The notes: a model not told the origin generated them from the sequence alone. 64,000 bases of DNA from Mycolicibacterium llatzerense (GCF_000878195.1 NZ_JXST01000018.1:51635-115634), one strand, 5' to 3'. Shown: positions 25,368 through 34,530, numbered from the stretch's first letter. Numbers and translations are program-made.

Positions 25368-26288
25368 GTGGGCGCGCCGGACGACGCACACTGGCGCACG
25401 GCGGGCGACCGGATACAGACACTGCTCGACGCCAGTTCGGCGGCCGGGCCGGTGGCGCGTGAGCGCGCCGAATTGTTGGTCGGCGAAGTGACCGATCTCT
25501 ACGGTGCTGCGCTGCAACGGATCATGAGGCTGCTCGCCGACCACCCGGCGCTCACCGAGCAGTTGACCACCGACGACCTGATCGCCAGTCTGCTGCTGGT
25601 ACACGGTCTGCATCCACATGACGCCAGGCGACGCATCGAGGATGCGCTGGACAAGGTCCGGCCTTACCTCGGTTCGCACGGCGGCGACGTCGCCGTGCTC
25701 AGTGTTGCCGACGGTCCCGACGGCGCCGCCGTCCGATTGCAGTTCGCGGGCAGTTGCAAGAGCTGCCCGTCATCGGCGGTGACGCTCGAACTCACCGTCG
25801 AGGACACCATCCGCGCGGCCGCGCCGGAAGTCGGCACGATCGAGGTGGTCGCAGCCGAACCCCAAACCGGGGTGATCCCCGTGGATTCACTGCTGAGTCG
25901 GGTTCATCGGGATGGCCGCGCCGCGTCGGCGTGGCATCCGGTGCCCGAGCTCACCGACCTGAAACATGCTGAGGTCGGCGGGTTCCTGGTGGCAAGCGAG
26001 ACGCTGCTGGCATGCCGGCTCGGCGAGAAGGTGTTCGTCTACCGCGACCGATGCGGGCGTTGCGGGGACTCCCTGGCCGGTAGCGCGCTGCACCGCCGCG
26101 TCGGATCGACCGACCCGGTGCTGCGCTGTCCCCGATGCCACGCCCATTTCGATGTCGTGCACGCAGGCACCTGCGTCGACGACAATGCCACGGCCGCCGA
26201 ACATCTCGAGCCGCTACCGGTGCTGGTACGCGACGGCGTGCTGTGCATCGCGATGGCAGCCACCCCGACCGCGGCCGGTGTGCCATGA
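25368..26288 (+). CDS. NifU C-terminal domain fused to a four-Cys Rieske-like domain
   Basis: A 306-residue cytoplasmic protein starting at GTG, 3 bases after hhyL. Residues about 1-85 are a helical leader. Residues about 86-165 are a NifU C-terminal (Nfu) iron-sulfur scaffold with CKSCPSS (Cys130, Cys133). Residues about 190-295 resemble a Rieske fold, with DRCGRCGDSL (Cys229, Cys232) and LRCPRCHAHFDV (Cys254, Cys257), so four cysteines stand where Rieske proteins use two Cys and two His. It may help build the hydrogenase iron-sulfur clusters or carry electrons away from it. Co-occurrence of NifU and Rieske parts with group 1h hydrogenases is known in actinobacteria; the exact role here is inference. 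Confidence 0.82.
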   Translation: MGAPDDAHWRTAGDRIQTLLDASSAAGPVARERAELLVGEVTDLYGAALQRIMRLLADHPALTEQLTTDDLIASLLLVHGLHPHDARRRIEDALDKVRPYLGSHGGDVAVLSVADGPDGAAVRLQFAGSCKSCPSSAVTLELTVEDTIRAAAPEVGTIEVVAAEPQTGVIPVDSLLSRVHRDGRAASAWHPVPELTDLKHAEVGGFLVASETLLACRLGEKVFVYRDRCGRCGDSLAGSALHRRVGSTDPVLRCPRCHAHFDVVHAGTCVDDNATAAEHLEPLPVLVRDGVLCIAMAATPTAAGVP

Positions 26289-26914
26289 CGGGCGCCTACG
26301 ACGTGCTGGCACGCATCCGCGCCGGCCGGGATACGCCCGCGGTGACCGGCGAGCGGTGCGAGATGTGCTCGGAGCCGATCGTCTCCGAACACCAGCACGT
26401 CGTGAATATCGAAGGCCGACAACTGATGTGCGTCTGCCGGGGCTGCTACCTGTTGTTCACCGACGTCGATGCCGCGCTGCGCTATCGTGCCGTGCCTGAT
26501 CGATACCTCACCTTCCCCGATTTCGCGCTGGGCCGCCGCGAATGGGAGCTACTGCAGATCCCCGTCGGGCTGGCGTTCTTCTTCCGCAACTCGGCCCTCG
26601 ACCGCACGGTCGCCTTCTACCCCGGGCCGGCCGGCGCGACGGAATCCGAACTGGACCTTGGCATGTGGGCCGATATCCGCGACGCGGACCCGCGCGTCGA
26701 CCTGCTTGCCGCGGACACCGAGGCACTGATCATGCGGGTGCCGGACGCTCCGCTCCCCCTCGAATGCCACCTGGTCCCAATCGATGCCTGTTACGAGTTC
26801 GTCGGCCGCCTCCGAATGCTGTGGCACGGGTTCGACGGCGGGCAGCAGGCCCACGAGTTCGTCGACAACTACTTCAGAGCCATTGCCGAACGCAGCAAGG
26901 TGGTGGCGCCGTGA
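26285..26914 (+). CDS. DUF5947 family hydrogenase-linked protein
   Basis: A 209-residue soluble protein overlapping the previous gene by 4 bases (ATGA). A metal-site candidate lies near the N-terminus: Cys25 and Cys28 in ERCEMC, His36/His38 in SEHQHV, and Cys49, Cys51, Cys54 in MCVCRGCYLLF. The remaining sequence (YLTFPDFALGRREWELLQIP, GLAFFFRNSALDR, LPLECHLVPIDACYEFVGRLR) has no known catalytic motif. Family and context point to hydrogenase assembly or electron transfer; nothing finer can be said. It overlaps the next start by GTGA. Confidence 0.75.
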   Translation: MTGAYDVLARIRAGRDTPAVTGERCEMCSEPIVSEHQHVVNIEGRQLMCVCRGCYLLFTDVDAALRYRAVPDRYLTFPDFALGRREWELLQIPVGLAFFFRNSALDRTVAFYPGPAGATESELDLGMWADIRDADPRVDLLAADTEALIMRVPDAPLPLECHLVPIDACYEFVGRLRMLWHGFDGGQQAHEFVDNYFRAIAERSKVVAP

Positions 26915-27555
26915 CCGAGGTGACCTTCGCCGTCGTCGACGTCTTCCCCGAGCCCTACGCAGTGACTCCCGTGCTGACCGCACGGGTGGGGATCGCGGCG
27001 CTCGGCGATGAGCCGGTGCACGCCATCGCGCTACGCGCCCAGGTCCGTATCGAACCGTTGCGCCGGGGTTACACCGACCAAGAGGCGGCAGCACTGTTGG
27101 ACCTGTTCGGCACCCGCGACCGCTGGGCCACCACCCAGCACACCTTCCTGTGGCAGCACACCGGCGTCATGGTGCAGGGCTTCACCGGCACCACCCAGGT
27201 CGACCTCCCACTCGAATGCACCTACGACATCGAGGTCACGGCGGCCAAGTACTTCCATGCGCTGGACGACGGCAACATACCCCTCCAATTCCTTTTCAGT
27301 GGAACGATTTTCACCAAGGGACAACACGGTTTCGCCGTCACACCCGTGCCCTGGGACCGAGAGGACCACTACGCCATGCCCGTATCGGTGTGGCGGGACC
27401 TCATCGACCAGCACTATCCACACACCGGCTGGATCAGGCTGCACCACGACACCATCGACGCGCTGGCCGACTACAAGGCTCGACACGCGCTGCTCGGTCT
27501 CGACGACACGGTCACGGCACTGCTGGACGCCCAAGCCGCACAGGACCTCCGATGA
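26911..27555 (+). CDS. DUF6084 family hydrogenase-linked protein
   Basis: A 214-residue soluble protein that starts with GTG inside the previous stop. No cysteine cluster or membrane segment; only one Cys. Recognisable conserved pieces are RGYTDQEAAALLDLFGTRDRW (in parts), LWQHTGVMVQGFTGTT, LPLECTYDIEVTAAKYFHAL and FLFSGTIFTKG, which give a mainly beta structure. I recall the family only from hydrogenase loci. It may be a structural or scaffold partner of the complex; this is inference. The stop overlaps the next ATG by 4 bases. Confidence 0.75.
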   Translation: MTEVTFAVVDVFPEPYAVTPVLTARVGIAALGDEPVHAIALRAQVRIEPLRRGYTDQEAAALLDLFGTRDRWATTQHTFLWQHTGVMVQGFTGTTQVDLPLECTYDIEVTAAKYFHALDDGNIPLQFLFSGTIFTKGQHGFAVTPVPWDREDHYAMPVSVWRDLIDQHYPHTGWIRLHHDTIDALADYKARHALLGLDDTVTALLDAQAAQDLR

Positions 27556-28892
27556 CTGCCGCATGGGAGCGGGCCCGGGCCGTCGCCGATGCGGTGCTCT
27601 ATGAGGGCTATCTGCTCTACCCCTACCGGGCCACCTCCGGAAAGAACCAGTCGCGCTGGCAATTCGGCGTGCTCGGCCCGCCGCAAGCGGCTGAGCGCGG
27701 GCTCGGCGAGGACGACGTCCTCTCGGCCCAACTCCTCGTGAGCCCGGGACGCGACACGGCCCTGACCATCGTGGTCCGGTTCCTGCAGCTGCAACGCCGT
27801 GCGGTCGAACAGGACAATGGCGGCCAGTTCGAACCGGTCGACGAACTGACCGTGGCCGACCAAACCTGGCTCAGCTGGGATGAAGCCGTCGAATGCGAGC
27901 TGTCGTTCGGACCGTTGACCGAAGCAGTACTCGCCACGCCGCAGAGGCTGCCGGTCGTCGTTGCGGGCGGCAGCGAGGTCGAGCCCATTGACGGTGGCAG
28001 ATTGGTCCGGACCCGCGCCGAGTTGCGCGCCGAGTTGACGGTGCGGTCCGAGGCCGACGACGGACTGTTGCGCGTCACCCTCGAGGTACGCAATGTCGTT
28101 GAGCCGGCGACGGATAGAGGCACGGCGATCGCGCGATCCCTGATCGGCACCCACCTGATCGCCGAGGTCGCCGGCGGTGAATTCGTCTCACTGCTGGAAC
28201 CGCCGGAATCGGCCGCCGGCGCCGTCGGCCGCTGCCAGCGGCACCGCTGTTTCCCCGTGCTGGCCGGTCCGCCCGGCACCGCCACCTTGATGCTGGTGTC
28301 TCCGATCATCCTGTACGACCATCCGGAGATTGCCGAGCAGAGCGAGGGCGCCCTGTTCGACTCGACCGAGATCGACGAGATCCTGACTCTGCGCGTGATG
28401 ACGATGACCGACCAGGAGAAGCAACAGGCCCGGGCCACCGACCCGCGCGCAGCGGAGATCATCGATCGCTGTGATGCGATGTCGCCGGAGGCATTGCTCA
28501 ATCTGCATGGGGTACTGCGTAATCCACACGCCGGTGCCGAAACCCGATCTCTGATACCCGAGGTTCCCGCGGGGATTGACTGGTGGGATCCGCTGGCGGA
28601 CAACGCCGTCGCCCCAACCCTTGACGCGGTGTTGGTGAACGGGGTGCGAGTCAGTCGAGACAGCCGGGTCCGGCTGCACCCCTCCCGACGCGCCGACGCG
28701 CAGGATCTCTTCTACGCCGACAAGATCGCGCGAGTCACCTGCGTGCACGAAACAGTCGACGGCGACCAGCAGATCGGCGTCGTCCTCGAGGACGACCCGG
28801 CCGCCGAGATGCACGACTGGTACGGCCGATATCTGTACTTCGCACCTGACGAAGTCGAACCACTGAGTGAAAGGACATCACCATGGAAGTAG
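27552..28892 (+). CDS. Uncharacterised 446-residue hydrogenase-locus protein
   Basis: A large soluble protein without any motif I can name, overlapping DUF6084 by ATGA. It starts MTAAWERARAVADAVLYEGYLLYPYRA and has conserved-looking blocks: SRWQFGVLGPP, SFGPLTEAVL, LEVRNVVE, ARSLIGTHLIAEV, MLVSPIILYDHPEIAEQSEGALFDS, LLNLHGVLRNP and the C-terminal DKIARVTCVHETVDGDQQIGVVLEDD. The composition is mixed alpha/beta with a domain break near residue 290. It always reads as part of the same coupled string, so it probably joins hydrogenase assembly or its complex. It ends 10 bases inside the next small gene. Confidence 0.72.
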   Translation: MTAAWERARAVADAVLYEGYLLYPYRATSGKNQSRWQFGVLGPPQAAERGLGEDDVLSAQLLVSPGRDTALTIVVRFLQLQRRAVEQDNGGQFEPVDELTVADQTWLSWDEAVECELSFGPLTEAVLATPQRLPVVVAGGSEVEPIDGGRLVRTRAELRAELTVRSEADDGLLRVTLEVRNVVEPATDRGTAIARSLIGTHLIAEVAGGEFVSLLEPPESAAGAVGRCQRHRCFPVLAGPPGTATLMLVSPIILYDHPEIAEQSEGALFDSTEIDEILTLRVMTMTDQEKQQARATDPRAAEIIDRCDAMSPEALLNLHGVLRNPHAGAETRSLIPEVPAGIDWWDPLADNAVAPTLDAVLVNGVRVSRDSRVRLHPSRRADAQDLFYADKIARVTCVHETVDGDQQIGVVLEDDPAAEMHDWYGRYLYFAPDEVEPLSERTSPWK

Positions 28893-29002
28893 TGGGTTGG
28901 ATCGCCGTGATCGTGGTCGCGGCGGCAGTGGTAGGCGCCGGGGTCGTCGGCGTCCGCTCCATCCCGGATGCGCGTCGGTACCTGCGCATGCGGCGGATGT
29001 AA
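28883..29002 (+). CDS. Small single-span membrane protein (DUF6893-like)
   Basis: A 39-residue protein starting MEVVGWIAVIVVAAAVVGAG, with one transmembrane helix at about residues 3-24 and a basic tail (RSIPDARRYLRMRRM). The ATG follows AAAGGACATCACC and overlaps the preceding gene by 10 bases. Such small proteins (DUF6893, by recollection) occur in actinobacterial hydrogenase loci. Because the hydrogenase subunits have no signal or membrane helix, this peptide could help fix the complex to the membrane; this is inference. The protease gene may start within it. Confidence 0.7.
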   Translation: MEVVGWIAVIVVAAAVVGAGVVGVRSIPDARRYLRMRRM

Positions 29003-29495
29003 CGGAGGCGATGCCACGCAACGGATCCTGGTAGCCGGAATCGGCAACATCTTCCTCGGCGACGACGGCTTCGGCCCCGAGGTGCTCCGGCACGTCGGCC
29101 CCACGGCACCGGGCGTGCAGGTGACGGACTACGGAATCAGGGGTATGCACCTCGCCTACGACCTGCTCGGTGAGTGGGACGCGCTGGTGCTGGTCGACGC
29201 GATCCCGTGCCGGGACGCGCCGGGGACGGTGCACGTATTCGAGGCCGATCACCAATCGCTCACGGCGGCAGTCGGTCTGGACGCACACGCCATGGACCCT
29301 GGGACCGTGTTCGCCAGTCTCAACGCACTCGGCGGAGCCGCTCCCCACACCGTGGTGGTGGGGTGCGAAGTGGCCGACGTCGAGGATCGGATGGGCCTTT
29401 CCGATGCGGTGGCAGCCGCTGTCCCGGCAGCGATCCACGCCGTCGAAAGCGTTGTCGCAGAACTACTCAGCCGCACACCGGCTCGGGAGGGCTGA
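28968..29495 (+). CDS. Hydrogenase maturation endopeptidase (HyaD/HybD family)
   Basis: Cleaves the C-terminal tail of the large subunit after nickel insertion. The family core begins RILVAGIGNIFLGDDGFGPEV with the first metal-binding acidic residue in LGDDGFG; the second is in LVDAIPCRD and the His in DAHAMDP. The length from the core is about 160 residues, normal for the family. The start is doubtful: the only in-frame ATG is at 28968, inside the small membrane protein gene and without a ribosome-binding site, whereas GGAGG at 29004-29008 is ideally spaced for an ACG at 29016 that would give the usual short N-terminus. An ATG at 29011 is out of frame. Confidence 0.88.
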   Translation: MRVGTCACGGCNGGDATQRILVAGIGNIFLGDDGFGPEVLRHVGPTAPGVQVTDYGIRGMHLAYDLLGEWDALVLVDAIPCRDAPGTVHVFEADHQSLTAAVGLDAHAMDPGTVFASLNALGGAAPHTVVVGCEVADVEDRMGLSDAVAAAVPAAIHAVESVVAELLSRTPAREG

Positions 29496-29498
29496 GCG

Positions 29499-29747
29499 AT
29501 GTGCCTGGGTATACCGGGGCAGGTCATCCGGATGCTGGACGGCTACGGCGACCAGCTCGCACTCGTCGACGTCGCCGGCGAACCACGCAAAGTGAACGTC
29601 GGGATGTTGCCAGACGAGACCTTCGACGCCGGCGACTGGGTAATCATCCACATGGGGTTCGCGCTCGAAAAGACCGACGCGGTAGGAGCCGCGGCGGCGC
29701 TCGACGGTTTGAAGTTGATGGGCAACAGCGACGGAGCGGGGCCATGA
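29499..29747 (+). CDS. hypC: Hydrogenase assembly chaperone HypC (first copy)
   Basis: An 82-residue chaperone that carries the Fe(CN)2CO group with HypD and holds the large-subunit precursor. The essential N-terminal MCLGIPGQV with Cys2 is intact, followed by the OB-fold core (ALVDVAGEPRKVNVGMLPDE, DWVIIHMGFALEKTD). It begins 3 bases after the protease stop and overlaps hypF by ATGA. A second HypC is encoded at 32049. Confidence 0.93.
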   Translation: MCLGIPGQVIRMLDGYGDQLALVDVAGEPRKVNVGMLPDETFDAGDWVIIHMGFALEKTDAVGAAAALDGLKLMGNSDGAGP

Positions 29748-32032
29748 CGCGCCGACGACTGCGCATCTGCGCGCACGGCGTCGTCCAGGGCGTCGGCTTC
29801 CGGCCGTTCGTCTATACCAGTGCCGCGGCCCTCGGGCTGAGCGGTTCGGTGCGCAATGACAGTTCCGGGGCCGTCATCGAGGTCGAAGGTGACACCAGCG
29901 CGATCGCAGAGTTCCTCGATCGGCTGGAGCACCACCCACCTCCACTTGCCGTCGTCGAATCTGTTCAGACACAGGATGTTCCGGTTCGTGGAGGCACCGG
30001 ATTCGCGATCACCGACACGTCTCACTCGGCCGGCGGTCGTACCCTGGCCTCCCCCGATGTCGCGATGTGCAACGACTGTGCAGCCGAGCAGCGCGATCCG
30101 GCGAACCGGCGGTACCGACACCCCTTCGTCAATTGCACGAACTGCGGGCCCCGTTTCACCATCATCGCGTCGCTGCCCTATGACCGGGCCGCCACCACCA
30201 TGGCGGATTTCCCGATGTGCCCCGACTGCGCGCGCGAATACGCTGACCCGGCCAACCGTCGCTTCCATGCACAGCCCGTCTGTTGCCCGCAATGTGGGCC
30301 GACACTAACCTTCCGAGATCACAACGGCGCGACGGTCGACGGCGAAGAAGGCCTACTCAAGGCACGGAAACTGTTGCGCGACGGCGGAATCCTCGCCGTC
30401 AAAGGCATCGGCGGCTACCACCTGGCCTGCGATGCCGGCAACGCAGCAGCTGTGCAAACGCTGCGCCGGCGCAAGCGCCGCGGTGACAAACCGTTCGCGG
30501 TGATGGTTCCCGACCTGGCGACAGCGCGCGACATTGCCGAAGTGGACGATTCTGCAGCGCAGCTGCTTTCGGGCATCCAACGCCCGATAGTGTTGCTGAC
30601 CGGACGAACATCTACAGCGGTAACCGATCTCGTCGCACCGCACAACCCCGACATCGGCATCATGCTGGCATACACCCCACTGCACGCCCTGCTGTTCGGG
30701 CTGCCGGGCGATGCACCGGGTCCGCCGGTCCTGGTGATGACATCGGGAAACCTTGGCGGTGAACCGATCTGCTTCACCGACGCCGATGCCACGAACCGCC
30801 TTGACCGGCTCACCGACGCCTGGCTGCTGCACAATCGGGCGATCCTGGTGCCGTGCGACGACTCTGTCGTCCGGATGGTGGACCAGTGCGAGATGCCCAT
30901 CCGGAGATCTCGCGGCTACGCACCGCTTCCGGTCGCGCTACCGGTACCCGTCGCACCCACCTTGGCGGTCGGCGCCGACCTGAAGAACACGCTGGCCGTT
31001 GCCGAGGGCAAGTACGCGTGGCTGAGTCAGCACATCGGCGACATGGACGACCTGGCCACCCTGTCCGCATTCGACGCGGCCGAGCGGCACCTGCGGGAAC
31101 TGACGGGAGTGGACCCCGCGAATCTTGTCGCCGACGCACACCCCGGTTACCGCTCCACCGCCTGGGCGCGCCGCAATGCCGACGGGCGACCGGTCCGGAC
31201 GGTGCAACACCACCACGCCCACATCGCCGCCGTCATGGCCGAACACGGCCTGGACGGCAACAGTCACGTTCTCGGATTCGCCTTTGACGGAACCGGTTAC
31301 GGTCCAGATGGCGCCATCTGGGGTGGCGAGGTGTTGGTCGCCGACTACAAGGGCTACCGGCGGGTGGCTCAGCTGCGATACGTCCCGCTGGCCGGTGGGG
31401 ACGTCAGCGTGGAACGCCCGTACCGCATGGCGCTCGCACACCTGTGGGCCGCCGGTCTGCCCTGGAGCGCCGACCTGACGCCCGTGCGGGCCTGCCCCGA
31501 CGATGAACGTGGGGTCCTGGCGCACCAGTTACAAACCGGGCTCGGGTGCGTCCCGACCTCCAGCATGGGCCGGCTGTTCGATGCGGTGGCCGCCCTGGCC
31601 GGGGTACGGCAGATCGCCGACTACGAAGCACAAGCCGCCATCGAGTTGGAGGGTCTATCACGCGGGATGAATTGCGGCACAGCCACATACAAATTCGATA
31701 TCAAGGCCGGCGAGCCGGTACTCGTCGACCCCGCGCCAGTGCTCCGCGCTGTCATCGCCGACCAGCGCGCCGCCGTTCGGCCCGGCGTGATCGGGGCACG
31801 GTTTCACCGGGCGGTGGCGGACGTCGTCGTACGGCTCGCCGAACTCGAGTCCAAGGCGGCAGGCGTACGGGTCATCGCGTTGTCCGGCGGCGTGTTCCAG
31901 AACGCCCTGCTGCTGCAGCTGACGCTGAGCGGCCTGCACACCAGAGGGTTTGAAGTGATCACCCACCGCCATGTCCCACCCAACGACGGCGGTATCGCGC
32001 TCGGCCAACTACTGGTGGGCAATCCGAACTGA
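29744..32032 (+). CDS. hypF: Carbamoyltransferase HypF
   Basis: A 762-residue enzyme that makes the cyanide ligand precursor by transferring the carbamoyl group of carbamoyl phosphate to HypE. The acylphosphatase-like domain comes first (HGVVQGVGFRPFVYTSA). Two zinc fingers follow (CNDC...CTNC and CPDC...CPQC, about residues 107-185), then the YrdC-like adenylation domain (KGIGGYHLACDA, KRRGDKPFAVMV) and the Kae1-like domain with HHHAHIAAVMAEH and FDGTGYGPDG. Normal length. The ATG overlaps the hypC stop. Confidence 0.96.
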   Translation: MTRRRLRICAHGVVQGVGFRPFVYTSAAALGLSGSVRNDSSGAVIEVEGDTSAIAEFLDRLEHHPPPLAVVESVQTQDVPVRGGTGFAITDTSHSAGGRTLASPDVAMCNDCAAEQRDPANRRYRHPFVNCTNCGPRFTIIASLPYDRAATTMADFPMCPDCAREYADPANRRFHAQPVCCPQCGPTLTFRDHNGATVDGEEGLLKARKLLRDGGILAVKGIGGYHLACDAGNAAAVQTLRRRKRRGDKPFAVMVPDLATARDIAEVDDSAAQLLSGIQRPIVLLTGRTSTAVTDLVAPHNPDIGIMLAYTPLHALLFGLPGDAPGPPVLVMTSGNLGGEPICFTDADATNRLDRLTDAWLLHNRAILVPCDDSVVRMVDQCEMPIRRSRGYAPLPVALPVPVAPTLAVGADLKNTLAVAEGKYAWLSQHIGDMDDLATLSAFDAAERHLRELTGVDPANLVADAHPGYRSTAWARRNADGRPVRTVQHHHAHIAAVMAEHGLDGNSHVLGFAFDGTGYGPDGAIWGGEVLVADYKGYRRVAQLRYVPLAGGDVSVERPYRMALAHLWAAGLPWSADLTPVRACPDDERGVLAHQLQTGLGCVPTSSMGRLFDAVAALAGVRQIADYEAQAAIELEGLSRGMNCGTATYKFDIKAGEPVLVDPAPVLRAVIADQRAAVRPGVIGARFHRAVADVVVRLAELESKAAGVRVIALSGGVFQNALLLQLTLSGLHTRGFEVITHRHVPPNDGGIALGQLLVGNPN

Positions 32033-32048
32033 GAAGAGGAGCACTCCT

Positions 32049-32366
32049 ATGTGTCTGGCAGTTCCAGGGAAAATCCTGAGCCTGGCCGAGCGCGACGGCA
32101 CGCTGATGTCACTCGTCGACTTCGGAGGTATCCAGAAAGACGTTTGCCTGCAGTACATCCCGGACGCGGCAGTCGGCGAATACGTCGTCGTTCACGTGGG
32201 ATTCGCCATCCAGCGGCTCGACGAAGAATCGGCCATCAAGACTTTGACCGAGTTCGAGCACCTCGGCGTGCTCAATGAGGAATTCGGGGACGGGTTCGCG
32301 ATCGCGGCACGACAAGCCGGCCTGACCGCACCGACAGACAGTGCGACAACCGAGGTGACACCATGA
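32049..32366 (+). CDS. hypC: Hydrogenase assembly chaperone HypC (second copy)
   Basis: A 105-residue HypC/HupF protein, preceded by GAGGAG. The N-terminus [12 protein letters not shown] keeps Cys2, and the core reads [21 protein letters not shown] and [19 protein letters not shown]. It is about 20 residues longer than the copy at 29499 because of a C-terminal extension ([14 protein letters not shown]...). It overlaps hypD by 4 bases, so it is probably the HypD partner, while the first copy may serve the large subunit. That split is inference. Confidence 0.92.
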   Translation: MCLAVPGKILSLAERDGTLMSLVDFGGIQKDVCLQYIPDAAVGEYVVVHVGFAIQRLDEESAIKTLTEFEHLGVLNEEFGDGFAIAARQAGLTAPTDSATTEVTP

Positions 32367-33463
32367 AGTATCTGGATGAGTTCAGCAATCCCGAGCTGGC
32401 CGGCAAGCTCGTCGACCAGATTCGGGCGGCCACCAGCAGACGCTGGGCGATCATGGAAGTGTGTGGCGGCCAGACACATTCGATCATCCGGCACGGTATC
32501 GACCAGCTGCTGCCCGACGAGATCGAGATGATCCACGGACCTGGTTGCCCGGTGTGCGTGACGCCGTTGGAGATGATCGACAAAGCCCTCGAGATCGCGT
32601 GCCGCCCTGAAGTGATCTTCTGCTCGTTCGGCGACATGCTGCGGGTGCCGGGCAGTTCGAAGGACCTGTTCCGGGTGAAGAGCGAAGGCGGCGACGTCCG
32701 GGTGGTGTACTCACCGCTGGATGCGTTGACTATCGCACGGGAGAACCCGGATCGGCAGGTGGTGTTCTTCGGTATCGGGTTCGAAACCACCGCGCCCGCC
32801 AACGCCATGACGGTATACCAAGCCAAACGTCTTGGTATCAAGAATTTTTCACTACTGGTGTCACACGTGCTGGTACCGCCGGCGATCGCGGCGATCATGG
32901 AGTCGCCCACGTGTCGGGTACAGGCGTTCCTCGCTGCCGGGCACGTGTGCACCGTGATGGGAACCGATGAATATCCGGCGCTGACCGAAAAGTACCGAAT
33001 CCCCATCGTGGTCACCGGCTTCGAACCGCTGGACATCCTCGAAGGTATCCGGCGCACGGTGATTCAGCTGGAGGCCGGTCGACATGAGTTGGAGAACGCG
33101 TACCCGAGAGCCGTTCAGGCGCAGGGCAACACCGCGGCCAAGGCGATGCTGGAGGACGTCTTCGAGGTAGGCGACCGCGCGTGGCGCGGTATCGGCATGA
33201 TCCCGAACAGCGGATGGCGCCTCTCGCCCGCCTACCGCGATTTCGATGCGGAATATCGGTTCTCGGTCACCGGAATTCACACCGCCGAGTCCGTCGTATG
33301 CCGTTCGGGCGAAGTCCTGCAGGGCTTCATCAAGCCGCACGAGTGCGCCGCGTTCGGCAAGGAATGCACACCGCGTAACCCGTTGGGCGCGACCATGGTC
33401 TCATCGGAGGGCGCGTGCGCCGCCTACTACCTCTACCGGCGACTCGAGGTGACACATGCCTGA
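32363..33463 (+). CDS. hypD: Hydrogenase formation protein HypD
   Basis: A 366-residue iron-sulfur protein that builds the Fe(CN)2CO unit together with HypC and HypE. Signature motifs present are [46 protein letters not shown] and the C-terminal [4Fe-4S] cysteines in [23 protein letters not shown]. Normal length. ATG overlaps the hypC stop by 4 bases and its 3' end overlaps hypE by 8 bases. Confidence 0.97.
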   Translation: MKYLDEFSNPELAGKLVDQIRAATSRRWAIMEVCGGQTHSIIRHGIDQLLPDEIEMIHGPGCPVCVTPLEMIDKALEIACRPEVIFCSFGDMLRVPGSSKDLFRVKSEGGDVRVVYSPLDALTIARENPDRQVVFFGIGFETTAPANAMTVYQAKRLGIKNFSLLVSHVLVPPAIAAIMESPTCRVQAFLAAGHVCTVMGTDEYPALTEKYRIPIVVTGFEPLDILEGIRRTVIQLEAGRHELENAYPRAVQAQGNTAAKAMLEDVFEVGDRAWRGIGMIPNSGWRLSPAYRDFDAEYRFSVTGIHTAESVVCRSGEVLQGFIKPHECAAFGKECTPRNPLGATMVSSEGACAAYYLYRRLEVTHA

Positions 33464-34511
33464 GATCGACATCGAGTCGTGGGTCTGCCCGACTCCCCTG
33501 CGCGACGCGCCGAACATCGTGATGGGACACGGTGGCGGCGGGGCGATGTCTGCCGAACTGATCGAGCATCTGTTCCTGCCGGCCTTCGGTCCGGCAGCCG
33601 AAGCCGCTATGGCCGACTCGGCCGTCATCGAGGTCGGTGGTGCACGGCTGGCGTTCTCCACCGACTCGTTCGTGGTCAAACCGTTGACGTTCCCCGGTGG
33701 CAGCATCGGCGACCTCGCGGTCAACGGGACCATCAACGACCTCGCGATGGCGGGTGCGCAACCACTGGCCATGTCGACGGCGTTCATCCTCGAGGAGGGC
33801 ACCGCGTTGCAGGACATCGCGCATGTGGCGCAGGCCGTCGGCACGGCCGCACTCGCGGCTGGAGTCAAGTTGGTGACCGGCGACACCAAGGTGGTCGATT
33901 CCGGCCACGGCGACGGCGTGTTCATCAACACCGCGGGGATCGGCATCGTCGATCCGCGTGTCGATATCCGCCCGCAGCGGGCCACCCCCGGTGACGTGGT
34001 GATCGTCAGCGGCGACATCGGTGTACACGGCATCGCGGTGATGAGCTGTCGCGAAGGGCTGACCTTCGCGACCACGGTGGCCAGCGATACCGCGCCCCTG
34101 CACGGCCTCGTGGCCGCCATGATCGAGACCGGCGTCGACCTGCACGTGCTGCGGGATCCCACGCGCGGCGGCGTGGCCGCCACACTCAACGAGATCGCGA
34201 AGGCGGCGCAGGTCGGGATGGCCCTGGACGAGCGCAGCTTCCCGATCCCGGCCGAGGTCCGGGACGCGTGCGGGCTCCTCGGCCTGGACCCGTTGCAGGT
34301 GGCCAATGAGGGCAAGCTGTTGGCCCTCGTGCCCGCGGACGGCGCCGAGCGCGTGCTGGCCGCGATGCGCAATCACCCGCTCGGCGCCCGCGCCGCGGTG
34401 ATCGGTCGGTGTGTCGCCGAACATCCGGGCATGGTGGTCGCGCGAACGGCGCTCGGTGGCACCCGTGTGGTCGACCTGCCCATCGGCGAGCAACTCCCCC
34501 GAATCTGCTGA
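33456..34511 (+). CDS. hypE: Hydrogenase formation protein HypE
   Basis: A 351-residue PurM-like enzyme that dehydrates the carbamoylated C-terminal Cys to a thiocyanate and passes cyanide to iron. The glycine-rich N-terminal [13 protein letters not shown], the ATP-binding [25 protein letters not shown] stretch (read in parts), [15 protein letters not shown], and the essential terminal PRIC with the reactive last Cys are all present. Last gene of the rightward hydrogenase operon, converging on the antiporter gene. Confidence 0.97.
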   Translation: MPEIDIESWVCPTPLRDAPNIVMGHGGGGAMSAELIEHLFLPAFGPAAEAAMADSAVIEVGGARLAFSTDSFVVKPLTFPGGSIGDLAVNGTINDLAMAGAQPLAMSTAFILEEGTALQDIAHVAQAVGTAALAAGVKLVTGDTKVVDSGHGDGVFINTAGIGIVDPRVDIRPQRATPGDVVIVSGDIGVHGIAVMSCREGLTFATTVASDTAPLHGLVAAMIETGVDLHVLRDPTRGGVAATLNEIAKAAQVGMALDERSFPIPAEVRDACGLLGLDPLQVANEGKLLALVPADGAERVLAAMRNHPLGARAAVIGRCVAEHPGMVVARTALGGTRVVDLPIGEQLPRIC

Positions 34512-34530
34512 CCGCCGGCAAGCCGGTGGT
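34511..34530. terminator. Hairpin between hypE and the K+/H+ antiporter gene
   Basis: ACCGCCGGC and GCCGGTGGT pair around AA with one mismatch, exactly in the 18-base gap between the converging stops. It probably ends the hydrogenase operon transcript and that of the antiporter. No U-run is seen. Confidence 0.5.
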
